From Oscillospiraceae bacterium HV4-5-C5C (lineage in GTDB: Bacteria; Bacillota; Clostridia; Saccharofermentanales; Fastidiosipilaceae): DNA of 32,861 nt. Location: the NCBI GenBank assembly GCA_012034405.1, contig JAAVLZ010000025.1:1-32861 (forward strand), in the 5' to 3' direction. Position numbers and translations under genes: made by a program. Of the stretch, positions 7,962 through 14,911 are shown one piece after another; the stretch's first letter is position 1; each line of letters begins with the position of its first letter. Under the pieces are notes generated by a model. It made no database searches, was not told where the DNA came from, and saw only the letters and a list, made by a program, of their open reading frames with translations.

Positions 7962-8184
7962 TGCGCTCACCGACCTTCCGACAGGAATCAATACCGTAGA
8001 CCACGTTCAGGCCGGAGCCATTGTCCCAGTGCACCAGAATGGAGCCTGTGTCGTCGACTCCGTACACGGTACCATGAGTACCAATGGGCGGAGCCTGCAC
8101 GTCGTCCATCCGCACAAGCTCCACACGGGTCCCGGCTCGGTAAGTTTCCCGGAGGTGCGCCAGCAGTTTTTTATTCATCAACAT
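7951..8184 (-). CDS. DUF4314-type small phage protein
   Basis: 77 residues. RAGTRVELVRMDDVQAPPIGTHGTVYGVDDTGSILVHWDNG is the characteristic SH3-like beta barrel of DUF4314, a family common in clostridial and lactobacillar phages. The ATG at 8184 is 8 bases after GGAGG; a second Met two codons later is possible. It overlaps both neighbours, so the 7788-8878 genes act as one coupled unit. Function unknown. Confidence 0.78.
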   Translation of the reverse strand: MLMNKKLLAHLRETYRAGTRVELVRMDDVQAPPIGTHGTVYGVDDTGSILVHWDNGSGLNVVYGIDSCRKVGERNGG

Positions 8185-8878
8185 CGGAAGCGCCTCCTTT
8201 GAAAGCCGAGGACCCGGCCAGGTTCTTCAGCAGGATTTTCCGGTCAGCCTTGTACTCGGCCCCGATGAAGCCCAACCGCAGGAGGAAGCAGCGGAAGGCG
8301 TATTTGTCATTGTCGACCGTCTTGTCCTTGGCGGTGACGCGCTTCTGGGTTTTGGCCATGCCGCAGAGCCTACCGATGAACTTGGCGTAGGCGCTGATTT
8401 CTTCCGGTGCAGGAAAACCCGTGAACCAAGGGAAGGAAATCTTGTCGTCCTCGACCGTGATCGTCAGGGACTCCGCGCCCAGCGCCTTTTTGATGAGCGT
8501 CGCTTTGCTTTCGACCAGATGCTTCAGGTTGGCGATGGCCTCATCGGTGAAGCCGTCCTTCGGCATCGAAATTGTGAGTCTCTCCGGAGCATCGGCATCC
8601 TCGGCGGGAGCGGCTTCTTCGGTGGGAACAGCTTCTTCGACTGCAGGCTCCTGGTTCTCGGCAGCGGTGAAGCCGTCCGCGATCAGGTTGTGGGCGATGC
8701 GCTCAGCCTTGGCGTCATCCTCGCAGAGGAGGGTGCCTTCCTTGTTGACTGTGATGTCGCCGATTTCGTAGGCGCAGGTCGGCATCTTCATGTATACTGG
8801 CTTAATCTGCAGGATAGCTCCGATTGCCTTGACCAATGCTTTACGCTGTTCGCCTGTTACGTTGTAGTTGATTTTCAT
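8171..8878 (-). CDS. Conserved phage protein, function unknown (acidic linker between two domains)
   Basis: 235 residues. The N-terminal domain (MKINYNVTGEQRKALVKAIG, then MPTCAYEIGDITVNKEGTL, to about 75) is separated from the C-terminal domain (from about 98, RLTISMPKDGFTDEAIANLKHL) by a linker rich in Glu, Pro and Ala. Proteins with this N-terminus are common in Firmicutes phages, often labelled virulence-related with no evidence I can see. The C-terminal part is Lys-rich and could bind nucleic acid. It is the first gene after regulatory repeat copy 2 and heads the 7788-8878 cluster. Confidence 0.72.
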   Translation of the reverse strand: MKINYNVTGEQRKALVKAIGAILQIKPVYMKMPTCAYEIGDITVNKEGTLLCEDDAKAERIAHNLIADGFTAAENQEPAVEEAVPTEEAAPAEDADAPERLTISMPKDGFTDEAIANLKHLVESKATLIKKALGAESLTITVEDDKISFPWFTGFPAPEEISAYAKFIGRLCGMAKTQKRVTAKDKTVDNDKYAFRCFLLRLGFIGAEYKADRKILLKNLAGSSAFKGGASDVDE

Positions 8879-8898
8879 GGGGTTTGGCCACCTTTCTT

Positions 8899-8949
8899 GT
8901 TTTGGTAGTCATATACATCACTCTAAAGCTGTGGAATAGCAAGTGATAC
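8899..8949 (-). promoter_or_regulatory. Repeated upstream element, copy 2 (promoter/operator candidate)
   Basis: Near-identical to the copy at 7694-7743. On the minus strand it reads TTGCTATTCCACAGC then TTTAGAGTGATGTATATG. It is also an inverted repeat, ATCACT (8918-8923) with AGTGAT (8942-8947). It lies 21 bases before the 8171-8878 gene. Confidence 0.5.
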
Positions 8950-8983
8950 ATGAAATAAAAAATGACATTCTGCATAATGAACA

Positions 8984-9006
8984 AGCCGCCGGGAACCCCA
9001 GCGGCT
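8984..9006 (-). terminator. Terminator candidate after the SLOG gene (minus strand)
   Basis: On the minus strand AGCCGCUGGG-GUU-CCCGGCGGCU forms a 10-bp stem with one U-G wobble and a 3-base loop, followed by UGUUCAUU, a weak U tract. It lies 11 bases after the SLOG stop and before regulatory repeat copy 2, so it would separate the two units. Confidence 0.6.
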
Positions 9007-9016
9007 TTATGTGTGC

Positions 9017-9358
9017 TTATCTTAAATCGGAGGGAACGAAAACTTTTACAGGTATGCCAAGCTTTTTACAGTTGTCGATTACAAACTTTGTGCCGTGCGA
9101 TCTGCCGTCCCAGAATGCCAGCACAAGGTCAGCGTTTTTGATAATTGTGATATTGCGCTTCAACGGTGCGGAACGTCCATATTTTTTATATTCCGGTAAA
9201 AACTCAGTCAGTTTGATCCCGTTTGCCAGCGCGTATTCTCTCGCCGACGTATCCACGCCCCGCGCCCCGCCTGAAACGATCTCCGTAACACCTTCCGGCA
9301 GGTATTTTCTCAGGTCGGGAACGGACAGACCGCGTGACCCGATAACAGCTACCTTCAT
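9017..9358 (-). CDS. SLOG-family nucleotide-binding-like protein
   Basis: 113 residues from MKVAVIGSRG. The Rossmann-like SLOG signature is clear: VAVIGSRG at the N-terminus, EIVSGGARGVDTSAREYA in the middle, PLKRN and then ADLVLAFWDGRSHGTKFVIDNCKKLG near the C-terminus, as in DUF2493/YpsA-like proteins. SLOG domains bind nucleotides or nucleotide signals and often occur in conflict systems; single-domain phage copies have no assigned role that I know. The start overlaps the preceding stop (ATGA), so it is coupled to the 9355-9684 gene. Confidence 0.85.
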   Translation of the reverse strand: MKVAVIGSRGLSVPDLRKYLPEGVTEIVSGGARGVDTSAREYALANGIKLTEFLPEYKKYGRSAPLKRNITIIKNADLVLAFWDGRSHGTKFVIDNCKKLGIPVKVFVPSDLR

Positions 9359-9684
9359 ACGTCCGATCCCGTTTCGCCGTCTATGTATGCCGCCCACTTA
9401 ACGTAAGCCTTCCGTTCGGGAACTATCAGAATGCCGTCCTTGCACCCATGTTGGCGGATGAGCAAGCAGCGAAAAGTCGCTCCTTCGCCGCAAAGCGCGG
9501 CATTCTCCTCAAAATACTGCCTGTCCGCCAACAAGTCTGTGATAAAATTCTCATACTCGATGCCGCTCAGACTCATTTCTTTTACAATTTCATAGGCCGT
9601 TTCATCTTCGGGCCTATGAGGGCACCTTAAATCTTCGATGCGTCGCGGCTTATAGATAAAAAGTGCTTTGCCTTTCTCTTGCAT
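9355..9684 (-). CDS. Unknown protein coupled to the SLOG gene
   Basis: 109 residues, ATG 9 bases after GGAGG. I do not recognise a named family. It is acidic, with helices in the first two thirds (DETAYEIVKEMSLSGIEYENFITDLLADRQYFEENA) and a basic end (VPERKAYVKWAAYIDGE). No signal peptide or membrane segment. It shares an ATGA with the SLOG gene and begins 25 bases from the operator-like palindrome at 9709-9725, so the divergent ribbon-helix-helix protein may control the pair. Confidence 0.7.
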   Translation of the reverse strand: MQEKGKALFIYKPRRIEDLRCPHRPEDETAYEIVKEMSLSGIEYENFITDLLADRQYFEENAALCGEGATFRCLLIRQHGCKDGILIVPERKAYVKWAAYIDGETGSDV

Positions 9685-9708
9685 TTCTGGTCACCTCCAA
9701 AATATTGT

Positions 9709-9725
9709 GTACTTAATTTAAGTAC
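9709..9725. promoter_or_regulatory. Palindromic operator candidate GTACTTAA-T-TTAAGTAC
   Basis: A perfect 8-bp inverted repeat around one T. Related half sites recur in the same gap: TACTTAA at 9751-9757 and TTAAGTAC at 9780-9787. The gap separates the minus-strand gene pair (9017-9684) from the plus-strand ribbon-helix-helix gene, so this is a natural autoregulatory operator. Confidence 0.65.
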
Positions 9726-9749
9726 ATCGACCACATTGTACCATAAAAA

Positions 9750-9780
9750 TTACTTAAAATGAACTCATAATATCTTATAT
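9750..9780 (+). promoter_or_regulatory. Promoter candidate for the ribbon-helix-helix gene
   Basis: TTACTT (9750-9755) and TCTTAT (9773-9778) are 17 bases apart, with operator half site TTAAGTAC immediately downstream and another overlapping the -35. This is a moderate match to sigma-A in a strongly AT-rich gap, so the exact boxes are uncertain. Confidence 0.4.
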
Positions 9781-9808
9781 TAAGTACAAATTAAGGCGAG
9801 GTGATTTT

Positions 9809-10000
9809 ATGGATATACCAAAAAAAGAGAAAGACAAGCATCTTGGGCTTCGTATTGACAACGAACTGCACTATAAGCTGCATTTCATTTCACAGTATGA
9901 GGGGCGTTCAGCGAATGGGCAGGTCATATACCTGATTCGCCAGTACATTGACCAGTTTGAAAATGAGCACGGTGTCATAGAGGTACCGGAGGAAAAATAA
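9809..10000 (+). CDS. Arc-like ribbon-helix-helix DNA-binding protein
   Basis: 63 residues, the only plus-strand gene within the minus-strand phage block below 23.8 kb. HLGLRIDNELHYKLHFISQYEGRSANGQVIYLIRQYIDQFENEHG is the Arc/MetJ ribbon-helix-helix pattern: a DNA-reading strand (HLGLRID), helix A and helix B with GRSANGQVI. GGCGAGGTG precedes the ATG. Such dimers bind short palindromes, and one with matching half sites lies in its own leader (9709-9787). It is likely an autoregulated repressor of itself and the divergent SLOG pair. Confidence 0.85.
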   Translation: MDIPKKEKDKHLGLRIDNELHYKLHFISQYEGRSANGQVIYLIRQYIDQFENEHGVIEVPEEK

Positions 10001-10019
10001 TTCAGCACATGGGCGTGGT

Positions 10020-11267
10020 TTATACCGCGCCTTTGTTTTTTGTGCCTATTTCCTCGTAGGCAGTCTTCATCCCATTCCGCAGAAGAAATACATCGTCCGC
10101 ATTACCCTTTGTTTCGATATACCGCTTTACGATGACGTCGCAGTATTTTTCGTCGAGCTCGATCATGTCGCAGATGCGGCCGGTCTGTTCGCAGGCGATG
10201 AGAGTGGAGCCGCTGCCGCCGAAGGGGTCGAGCACGATGCAATTCGACATGCTGGAGTTGAGAATCGCATAGGCCAGCATGGTCACCGGTTTCATGGTCG
10301 GGTGGTCGGCGTTTTTCTTGGGCTTGTCAAATTCCCAGATGGTGGACTGCTTCCGGTCAGAGTACCATTCATGCTTTCCGGATTTTTTCCAGCCGAACAG
10401 GATCGGCTCATGCTGCCACTGATAGGGCGAGCGGCCGAGGACCAGCGACTGCTTTTTCCAGATGCAGGTGCCGGACAAATAAAAACCGGCATCCGAGAAG
10501 GCCCTACGGAAGTTCAGCCCTTCGGTGTCGGCATGAAATACATAGATGGAGGCGTCCTGCGCCATTGCTTTTTCCGTGTTGGTGAAGGCGTCGAACAGAA
10601 ACTGATAGAACTTGTCGTCCGCCATGTTGTCGTTCTGGATTTTCCCGGCGCTGCCTTCGTAGTTCACATTATAAGGCGGGTCGGTCACCGTGAGATTGGC
10701 GAGCTTTCCGTCCATTAGGAGGGCGAAGGTGTCCGCCTTGGTACTGTCGCCGCAGACGAGGCGGTGATTGCCGAGCAGCCACAGGTCGCCGAGCTTCGTG
10801 ACGGCTGGCTTTTTAAGTTCCTCATCAACATCGAAGTCGTCCTCTTTGACATTCTCCGCAGCACCGGAGAGCTTGTTCAGTTCCGCGTCGGTAAAACCGA
10901 GCAGAGAGACATCAAAGGCATCGGCCTGCAAATCGGAGAGTTCGACCGCCAGCATTTCCTCATCCCAGCCCGCGTTCATGGCGAGGCGGTTATCCGCGAG
11001 GATGTAGGCACGTTTCTGAGCTTCGGTCAGGTTTTCAGCAAACACGCAGGGAACTGTTTTGTAGCCTTCCTCCTTGGCAGCGACCACACGTCCATGCCCG
11101 GCGATGATATTGTAATCGCTGTCGATGATCACGGGAGAGACAAAACCGAATTCCCGGAGGCTGGACCGAAGCTGCGCGATCTGCTCCTTGCTGTGGGTTC
11201 TGGCATTCCGCGCGTAAGGCACCAGCTTATTGATGTCCACTTTTTCAAAGCGTTCTGTATTCGCCAT
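10020..11267 (-). CDS. ParB-like nuclease domain fused to DNA methyltransferase
   Basis: 415 residues. Residues ~8-75 are a ParB/Srx-type domain (VDINKLVPYARNARTHSKEQIAQL, then IIAGHGRVVAAKEEG). Residues ~160-400 are a beta-class amino-methyltransferase with DPPYN (196-200) before the AdoMet-binding FGGSGST (349-355), indicating N6-adenine or N4-cytosine methylation. Phages use such enzymes to hide from host restriction or to mark packaging sites. It lies 3 bases after the small terminase stop, with AAAGGA in the end of that gene as ribosome site. No cognate endonuclease is adjacent. Confidence 0.93.
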   Translation of the reverse strand: MANTERFEKVDINKLVPYARNARTHSKEQIAQLRSSLREFGFVSPVIIDSDYNIIAGHGRVVAAKEEGYKTVPCVFAENLTEAQKRAYILADNRLAMNAGWDEEMLAVELSDLQADAFDVSLLGFTDAELNKLSGAAENVKEDDFDVDEELKKPAVTKLGDLWLLGNHRLVCGDSTKADTFALLMDGKLANLTVTDPPYNVNYEGSAGKIQNDNMADDKFYQFLFDAFTNTEKAMAQDASIYVFHADTEGLNFRRAFSDAGFYLSGTCIWKKQSLVLGRSPYQWQHEPILFGWKKSGKHEWYSDRKQSTIWEFDKPKKNADHPTMKPVTMLAYAILNSSMSNCIVLDPFGGSGSTLIACEQTGRICDMIELDEKYCDVIVKRYIETKGNADDVFLLRNGMKTAYEEIGTKNKGAV

Positions 11268-11270
11268 TAG

Positions 11271-11822
11271 TTATTTTCCTTTCCGCGCCGTGAGCAGGCG
11301 CTCCATCAGATCGTCCTGTGGATTGTCGCCGCTGTAACCGGCAGCGCAGTTTTCTTTTACGATCTGAAAAATCTCAGCCCAGTCCGCGCGGGTCTGGCAT
11401 TTGAAGCTGTTTGCCATCGTGACATAGGGCGAGGCGATGGCGTTGCCGGTGGTCGGATGCTTGGCGAGAAAGCCGTATTCCGTGATGGCTTCCTCACACT
11501 GAATCCAGCGGGCCGCGCTCATGGCGTAGCGTTCGATGGTATCTGGAGGAACGAGGTGCGCACAGCCGCGATCCGCGAGCCACTGCCAGACGGATTTATA
11601 AATTTCGGCGGCGGGCAGCGCTTTGCCGTCCTTTTGTACCGCCGAGAGCATTTCTTTCGGCTCCGGCATATCCTGACCGCGCAGGTTCGGAGCGTTTTTG
11701 AATTCCATCACGGTGAGCGGGCGCTTTCCCGGATTGCCGTCTGCGAGCTTATCCGCCAGCGGCTTCCGTTTCGCTCCGGCACCGGCGCGTGCGCCGCCAC
11801 GGTTTGTTCCGTCTTTGGCCAT
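11271..11822 (-). CDS. Terminase small subunit, P27 family
   Basis: 183 residues. The start MAKDGTNRGGARAGAGAKRKPLADKLADGNPGKRPL is the basic N-terminal tail of the P27/phage terminase small subunit family; the helical core (AAEIYKSVWQWLADRGCA, DTIERYAMSAARWIQCEEAI, ASPYVTMANSF) follows. It recognises phage DNA and recruits the large subunit. The large subunit gene lies over 4 kb downstream, separated by the methyltransferase and the accessory pocket. AAGGAG lies 10 bases before the ATG. Confidence 0.9.
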   Translation of the reverse strand: MAKDGTNRGGARAGAGAKRKPLADKLADGNPGKRPLTVMEFKNAPNLRGQDMPEPKEMLSAVQKDGKALPAAEIYKSVWQWLADRGCAHLVPPDTIERYAMSAARWIQCEEAITEYGFLAKHPTTGNAIASPYVTMANSFKCQTRADWAEIFQIVKENCAAGYSGDNPQDDLMERLLTARKGK

Positions 11823-11955
11823 GCGGCAACTTCTCCTTCCTCGGCGGGGTCAATACCCCGTTTGATTCTGCGTTTTAGCGAAGATGACCCCACGCCCGTT
11901 CCCCGGCGATATTCGCACAGAGATTTCGACCGCCCCTACCGGTCGGCGAGCGTGA

Positions 11956-11982
11956 GGTTTGTATCAAAATGTAATACAAACC
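11956..11982. repeat. Inverted repeat after the HNH gene
   Basis: GGTTTGTAT (11956-11964) and ATACAAACC (11974-11982) form a perfect 9-bp stem with a 9-base loop, 3 bases beyond the HNH stop on the minus strand. There is no T tract, so it is an unlikely factor-independent terminator; mRNA stabilisation or a protein site are options. A smaller GGGGT-CAAT-ACCCC hairpin (11846-11859) lies just upstream of the small terminase ribosome site. Confidence 0.5.
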
Positions 11983-11985
11983 ACT

Positions 11986-12345
11986 TTAACGGTCATGCCA
12001 GCGGTCGCCCATCTCGGCGGTGATCTTCGAGTGGCAAGGCGTGCAGAGCGCCTCAAGATTGGAATCGACGTGCGTGCCGCCGCGAGAGAGCGGGAGCCGA
12101 TGGTGAACCTCGGTTGCAGGGGTATAGACGCCGCGCTTCAGGCACTCCTCACACAAAGGATGCCGGGAGATGTATCTGTCACGGATGCGTTTCCACGCGC
12201 GGCCGTACCGTTTCTTCTCTATGGGATCGCGGTCGTACTGTTCGTACTGCTTGTCGATAAGCTTCTGATGCTCCTCGCAGTAGCGGCCGGGCACCAGCTT
12301 CGGGCAGCCGGGATAGCGGCAGGGCGTTAAAGGTTTGTGCGGCAT
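11986..12345 (-). CDS. HNH endonuclease (packaging-associated)
   Basis: 119 residues. Zinc-finger cysteines CEEC (65-68) and CTPC (101-104) flank the HNH core VHHRLPLSRGG with His81/82, and LEAL.TPCHSK completes the beta-beta-alpha-metal motif. An N-terminal Cys-rich part (CRYPGCPKLV, RYCEEH) is usual for this phage group. HNH proteins encoded beside terminase genes cooperate in cutting DNA during packaging (shown for HK97 gp74). It is the first gene of the packaging operon, and GGAGG is 5 bases before the ATG. Confidence 0.92.
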   Translation of the reverse strand: MPHKPLTPCRYPGCPKLVPGRYCEEHQKLIDKQYEQYDRDPIEKKRYGRAWKRIRDRYISRHPLCEECLKRGVYTPATEVHHRLPLSRGGTHVDSNLEALCTPCHSKITAEMGDRWHDR

Positions 12346-12363
12346 GGCTGCCTCCTTTCGGGT

Positions 12364-12399
12364 AAAACAAAAGCCACCGGGGATTTCTCCTCGATGGCT
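12364..12399 (-). terminator. Intrinsic terminator upstream of the packaging operon (minus strand)
   Basis: On the minus strand AGCCAUCGAGGA-GAAA-UCCCCGGUGGCU makes a 12-position stem with one mismatch and one wobble, followed by UUUUGUUUU (12372-12364). It lies between the DUF1492 gene and the HNH gene, and downstream of a good promoter (12422-12451), so transcripts from both would meet it before reaching the packaging genes. Confidence 0.75.
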
Positions 12400-12421
12400 C
12401 TCTGTATTATGTTTTTACAAG

Positions 12422-12451
12422 TATATACTATCATAAGAGGTAGCATGACAA
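12422..12451 (-). promoter_or_regulatory. Promoter candidate upstream of the packaging operon
   Basis: On the minus strand TTGTCA (12451-12446), an 18-base spacer and TATATA (12427-12422) match sigma-A. Transcription would start near 12415, just before the terminator hairpin at 12399-12364, giving a promoter-terminator arrangement ahead of the HNH/terminase genes. Confidence 0.5.
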
Positions 12452-12461
12452 ACAGTGACAT

Positions 12462-12878
12462 TTACTGCTGTGTTTGCGGAAACATAAGACTGTTCACCGC
12501 TTCATCGTGAAGACGGTAGACGTGCCGGACATTGTAGCCCATGTCAACAGCAATCTGCTCCCAGGTCTTAAAGCAAAGATACCGCAGCTCTAAAAGCGTC
12601 TGATATTCTGTGTTATCAACGGCTTTGATGGCTCTGACCATGTCGCGCTTCAAATCCACGAGATGGTCGATGTCGCAATTGATCTCTGCCTGCAGGTCGA
12701 CGATCTTTGCCACAGCGTCTGCCATCGTGGAAGTGCCGTGATTTGGATTGCGGGGCATTCCTGTGAGGGTCGATGTGCATTTGGTGGCCAGTTCATTCAG
12801 AGACGCGACTTGCTCCAGCTTGCTGTTGATGCGCTGGTCGAGCCGATATGCCTGTGACAGATATTCTTTTGCCGTCAT
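12462..12878 (-). CDS. DUF1492 phage regulator with sigma-region-4-like HTH
   Basis: 138 residues. An N-terminal helical region is followed by a helix-turn-helix (about 105-128: TWEQIAVDMGYNVRHVYRLHDEA) resembling sigma-70 region 4. This is the DUF1492/ArpU-like layout, whose members control late gene expression in Firmicutes phages. It is the last gene before the packaging operon, which fits a role in switching that operon on. It starts one base after the stop of the preceding small gene. Confidence 0.82.
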   Translation of the reverse strand: MTAKEYLSQAYRLDQRINSKLEQVASLNELATKCTSTLTGMPRNPNHGTSTMADAVAKIVDLQAEINCDIDHLVDLKRDMVRAIKAVDNTEYQTLLELRYLCFKTWEQIAVDMGYNVRHVYRLHDEAVNSLMFPQTQQ

Positions 12879-12879
12879 A

Positions 12880-13098
12880 TTAGGCCACCTCCGCGCACAG
12901 TTTACAGATCAGCATTTCAGGGTCGACACGGGTAAGTACTCCGAACCAACCTGAACGAAAGAAGCGCTCAAGAGATGCTTTGTCCTGTAGGTAGACTTCT
13001 TTTTCCGGGTGTAGGCTCCATCTTTGAAGTATCTCCCGGTAATCTTCCACCGCAGAAAGGACGATGGCATTTGCGAGATTTTCATAAGGGTCGTTCAT
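12880..13098 (-). CDS. Small conserved phage protein, function unknown
   Basis: 72 residues starting MNDPYENLANAIVLSAVEDYR. Mostly helical and acidic at the start, then LERFFRSGWFGVLTRVDPEMLICKLCAEVA. Small proteins with SGWF..LT.VDPE.LI at the C-terminus are frequent next to DUF1492 genes in Firmicutes phages. GGAGG lies 8 bases upstream of the ATG at 13098. Function unknown. Confidence 0.72.
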   Translation of the reverse strand: MNDPYENLANAIVLSAVEDYREILQRWSLHPEKEVYLQDKASLERFFRSGWFGVLTRVDPEMLICKLCAEVA

Positions 13099-13156
13099 AA
13101 TCTGTACCTCCGAATTTTTGTAGTCCTCGGATTGGCACGGATTGTCGAAGTTTGTC

Positions 13157-14521
13157 TCAGATTTTCAGATCTGCCTTTACAGCGGCGATCAGGGCGGACT
13201 GCGTACGGTCCTTGGCGGAGAGCGCCTTCAGCATCCGGCTGTCAATGGTGCCTTTTGTGATGATGTGCTGCACCACAACGGTATCCGCCGTCTGGCCCTG
13301 CCTCCACAGGCGGGCGTTGGTCTGCTGGTAAAGCTCCAAAGACCATGTCAACCCAAACCAGATGATGGTGGAGCCGCCGCTCTGCAGGTTAAGACCATGT
13401 CCGGCAGAGGCGGGATGCACCAGCGCCACAGGCAGTTCGCCAGCGTTCCACCTGCGAATACTCTCCGGTGTGTCAAGCTGGGAGAACGGGATATGGAGCT
13501 TGTGCAGCCGCTCGGAGATTCTGGCAAGGTCATGCTTGAACCAGTAGGCCACCAGCACCGGCTTGCCGTTTGCTGCCTCAATCAAATCCTCCAGCGCATC
13601 CAGTTTGCGGTCGTGAATATGGACTATGCCGCCGCCATCGTCATAGACTGCACCGTTGGCCATCTGTGAGAGCTTGTTTGACAAGGCTGCGGCATTGGCC
13701 ACGGTGATATCGCCGTCCGGGAGCTGCAACACGAGGTCGTCCTTCAGATCATCGTAATGCTCCTGTTCTTCCTCAGAAAGCTGAACCTCGTATTCGCTGC
13801 TGATAAGCTCCGGCATCTGCAGGTGGTCGGTGGACTTCATGCTGATCGTGATATCCGCAATTTTGCTGTAGATGGCCTTTTCCGCGCCGGGCAGCGGTTT
13901 ATAGGAGTAGATGATCTGGCCGTTCCTCTTGTCCGGCATGAAGTATTTGGTGCGATACTGCCCAATGAAGCGGCCGAGTCGCTGCCCCATGTCCAGAAGC
14001 CGGTATTCAGCCCACAGATCCATGAGGCCGTTCGCGGAAGGCGTGCCGGTAAGTCCCACGATGCGCTTAACCTTGGGGCGGACCTTCATTAACGCCCGAA
14101 ATCGTTTTGCCTGATAGCTTTTGAAGGACGACAGCTCATCGACCACCACGGTATCGAAGTCGAACGGGACGCCGCTGCCCTCGATGAGCCACTGGACGTT
14201 CTCCCGGTTAATAATGCAGATGTCCGTCTGTTGTAGAAGCGCCGCTTTGCGTTCTGTCTCGGTCCCAACTGCCACCGCGTAGGTCAACAGCGACAGGTGG
14301 TCCCATTTCTGAAGTTCGGCGGGCCATGTGTCCCGTGCCACACGGAGAGGCGCGATCACCAGAACTCGATGGGCTTCGAAACTGTCAAAAAGCAGATCAT
14401 TCAGGGCAGTCAGCGTGATACTTGTCTTGCCAAGGCCCATATCCAGCAGAACGGCGGATACCGGATGCGTTTCAATGTAGTCGATGGCGTAGGTCTGATA
14501 GTTATGTGGCTCGTATTTCAT
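13157..14521 (-). CDS. SNF2-like DEAD/DEAH helicase
   Basis: 454 residues from MKYEPHNYQTYAIDYIE; the ATG at 14521 is 8 bases after GGAGG inside the end of the VRR-NUC gene. Superfamily 2 motifs: Q-like HNYQ, DMGLGKT (27-33, motif I), VIAPLRVARDTW (Ia), VVVDELSSFK (II), GLTGTPSANG (III), HPASAGHGLNLQ (V) and QTNARLWRQGQ (VI). This SNF2-type translocase is a constant part of clostridial siphophage replication modules, next to VRR-NUC and P4-like primase, and probably remodels DNA at replication or recombination intermediates. Confidence 0.92.
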   Translation of the reverse strand: MKYEPHNYQTYAIDYIETHPVSAVLLDMGLGKTSITLTALNDLLFDSFEAHRVLVIAPLRVARDTWPAELQKWDHLSLLTYAVAVGTETERKAALLQQTDICIINRENVQWLIEGSGVPFDFDTVVVDELSSFKSYQAKRFRALMKVRPKVKRIVGLTGTPSANGLMDLWAEYRLLDMGQRLGRFIGQYRTKYFMPDKRNGQIIYSYKPLPGAEKAIYSKIADITISMKSTDHLQMPELISSEYEVQLSEEEQEHYDDLKDDLVLQLPDGDITVANAAALSNKLSQMANGAVYDDGGGIVHIHDRKLDALEDLIEAANGKPVLVAYWFKHDLARISERLHKLHIPFSQLDTPESIRRWNAGELPVALVHPASAGHGLNLQSGGSTIIWFGLTWSLELYQQTNARLWRQGQTADTVVVQHIITKGTIDSRMLKALSAKDRTQSALIAAVKADLKI

Positions 14522-14783
14522 CCAGTATCCCTCCAATCTGCTCCGGCCGGTCCAGCACAAAAACCTTAAAGCCCAGCTTCCGCAGCATAAGATGTCTGGC
14601 TTCCTGCAAAGGGCGCGGCACCTTGCCGGGAGCCTTGACTTCCACAAAAGCCATGCGGCCGCCCGGTAAAAGAACGATGCGATCCGGCATCCCGTCATAA
14701 CCGGGAGACACAAACTTCGGCGCGATACCGCCTGCGGCTTTGACCATCAGCGTTAATTTTTGCTCGGATGTTTTTTCTCTCAT
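14502..14783 (-). CDS. VRR-NUC domain nuclease
   Basis: 93 residues from MREKTSEQKLTLMVKAAGG (ATG 7 bases after GGAG). GYDGMPDRIVLLPGGRMAFVEVKAPG contains the PD-(D/E)XK core: Asp in MPDR, then the E-V-K pair in FVEVK. VRR-NUC proteins are stand-alone structure-specific nucleases in phages. It overlaps the helicase start by 20 bases, so both are made together. An upstream in-frame Met at 14828 would lie inside the inverted-repeat element and is not favoured. Confidence 0.88.
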   Translation of the reverse strand: MREKTSEQKLTLMVKAAGGIAPKFVSPGYDGMPDRIVLLPGGRMAFVEVKAPGKVPRPLQEARHLMLRKLGFKVFVLDRPEQIGGILDEIRAT

Positions 14784-14799
14784 TTGCAGTCTCCAATCC

Positions 14800-14907
14800 G
14801 GTGGAGAAGTAACCTCGACGTATGTCATTTACTAAACTTTTTCTTATGCCATTTTTTATAGACCTAAGAGACTTTTTGTATATGACCTTTGCCGAGGTTA
14901 CTCCACC
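14800..14907. repeat. AT-rich element bounded by an inverted repeat
   Basis: The arms are GGTGGAGAAGTAACCTCG (14800-14817) and CGAGGTTACTCCACC (14893-14907); they pair over 15 bases with a 3-base bulge. A second nested pair, GTCAT (14824-14828) and ATGAC (14882-14886), lies inside, and the ~75-base centre is strongly AT-rich with long T runs. It fills the gap between the primase stop and the VRR-NUC gene. It could be a replication origin, a MITE-like insertion or a large RNA hairpin. Confidence 0.55.
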
Positions 14908-14911
14908 AGCC

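Noticed and set aside
10020-11267. Complete restriction-modification system around the phage methyltransferase
   Set aside because: No endonuclease partner is adjacent; the nearby HNH protein belongs to packaging, so this is best read as a solitary phage methyltransferase.
11708-11893. Minus-strand frame bridging the small terminase start
   Set aside because: Out of frame with the small terminase for most of its length and without an own ribosome site; the gap 11823-11985 holds only hairpins and no convincing gene.
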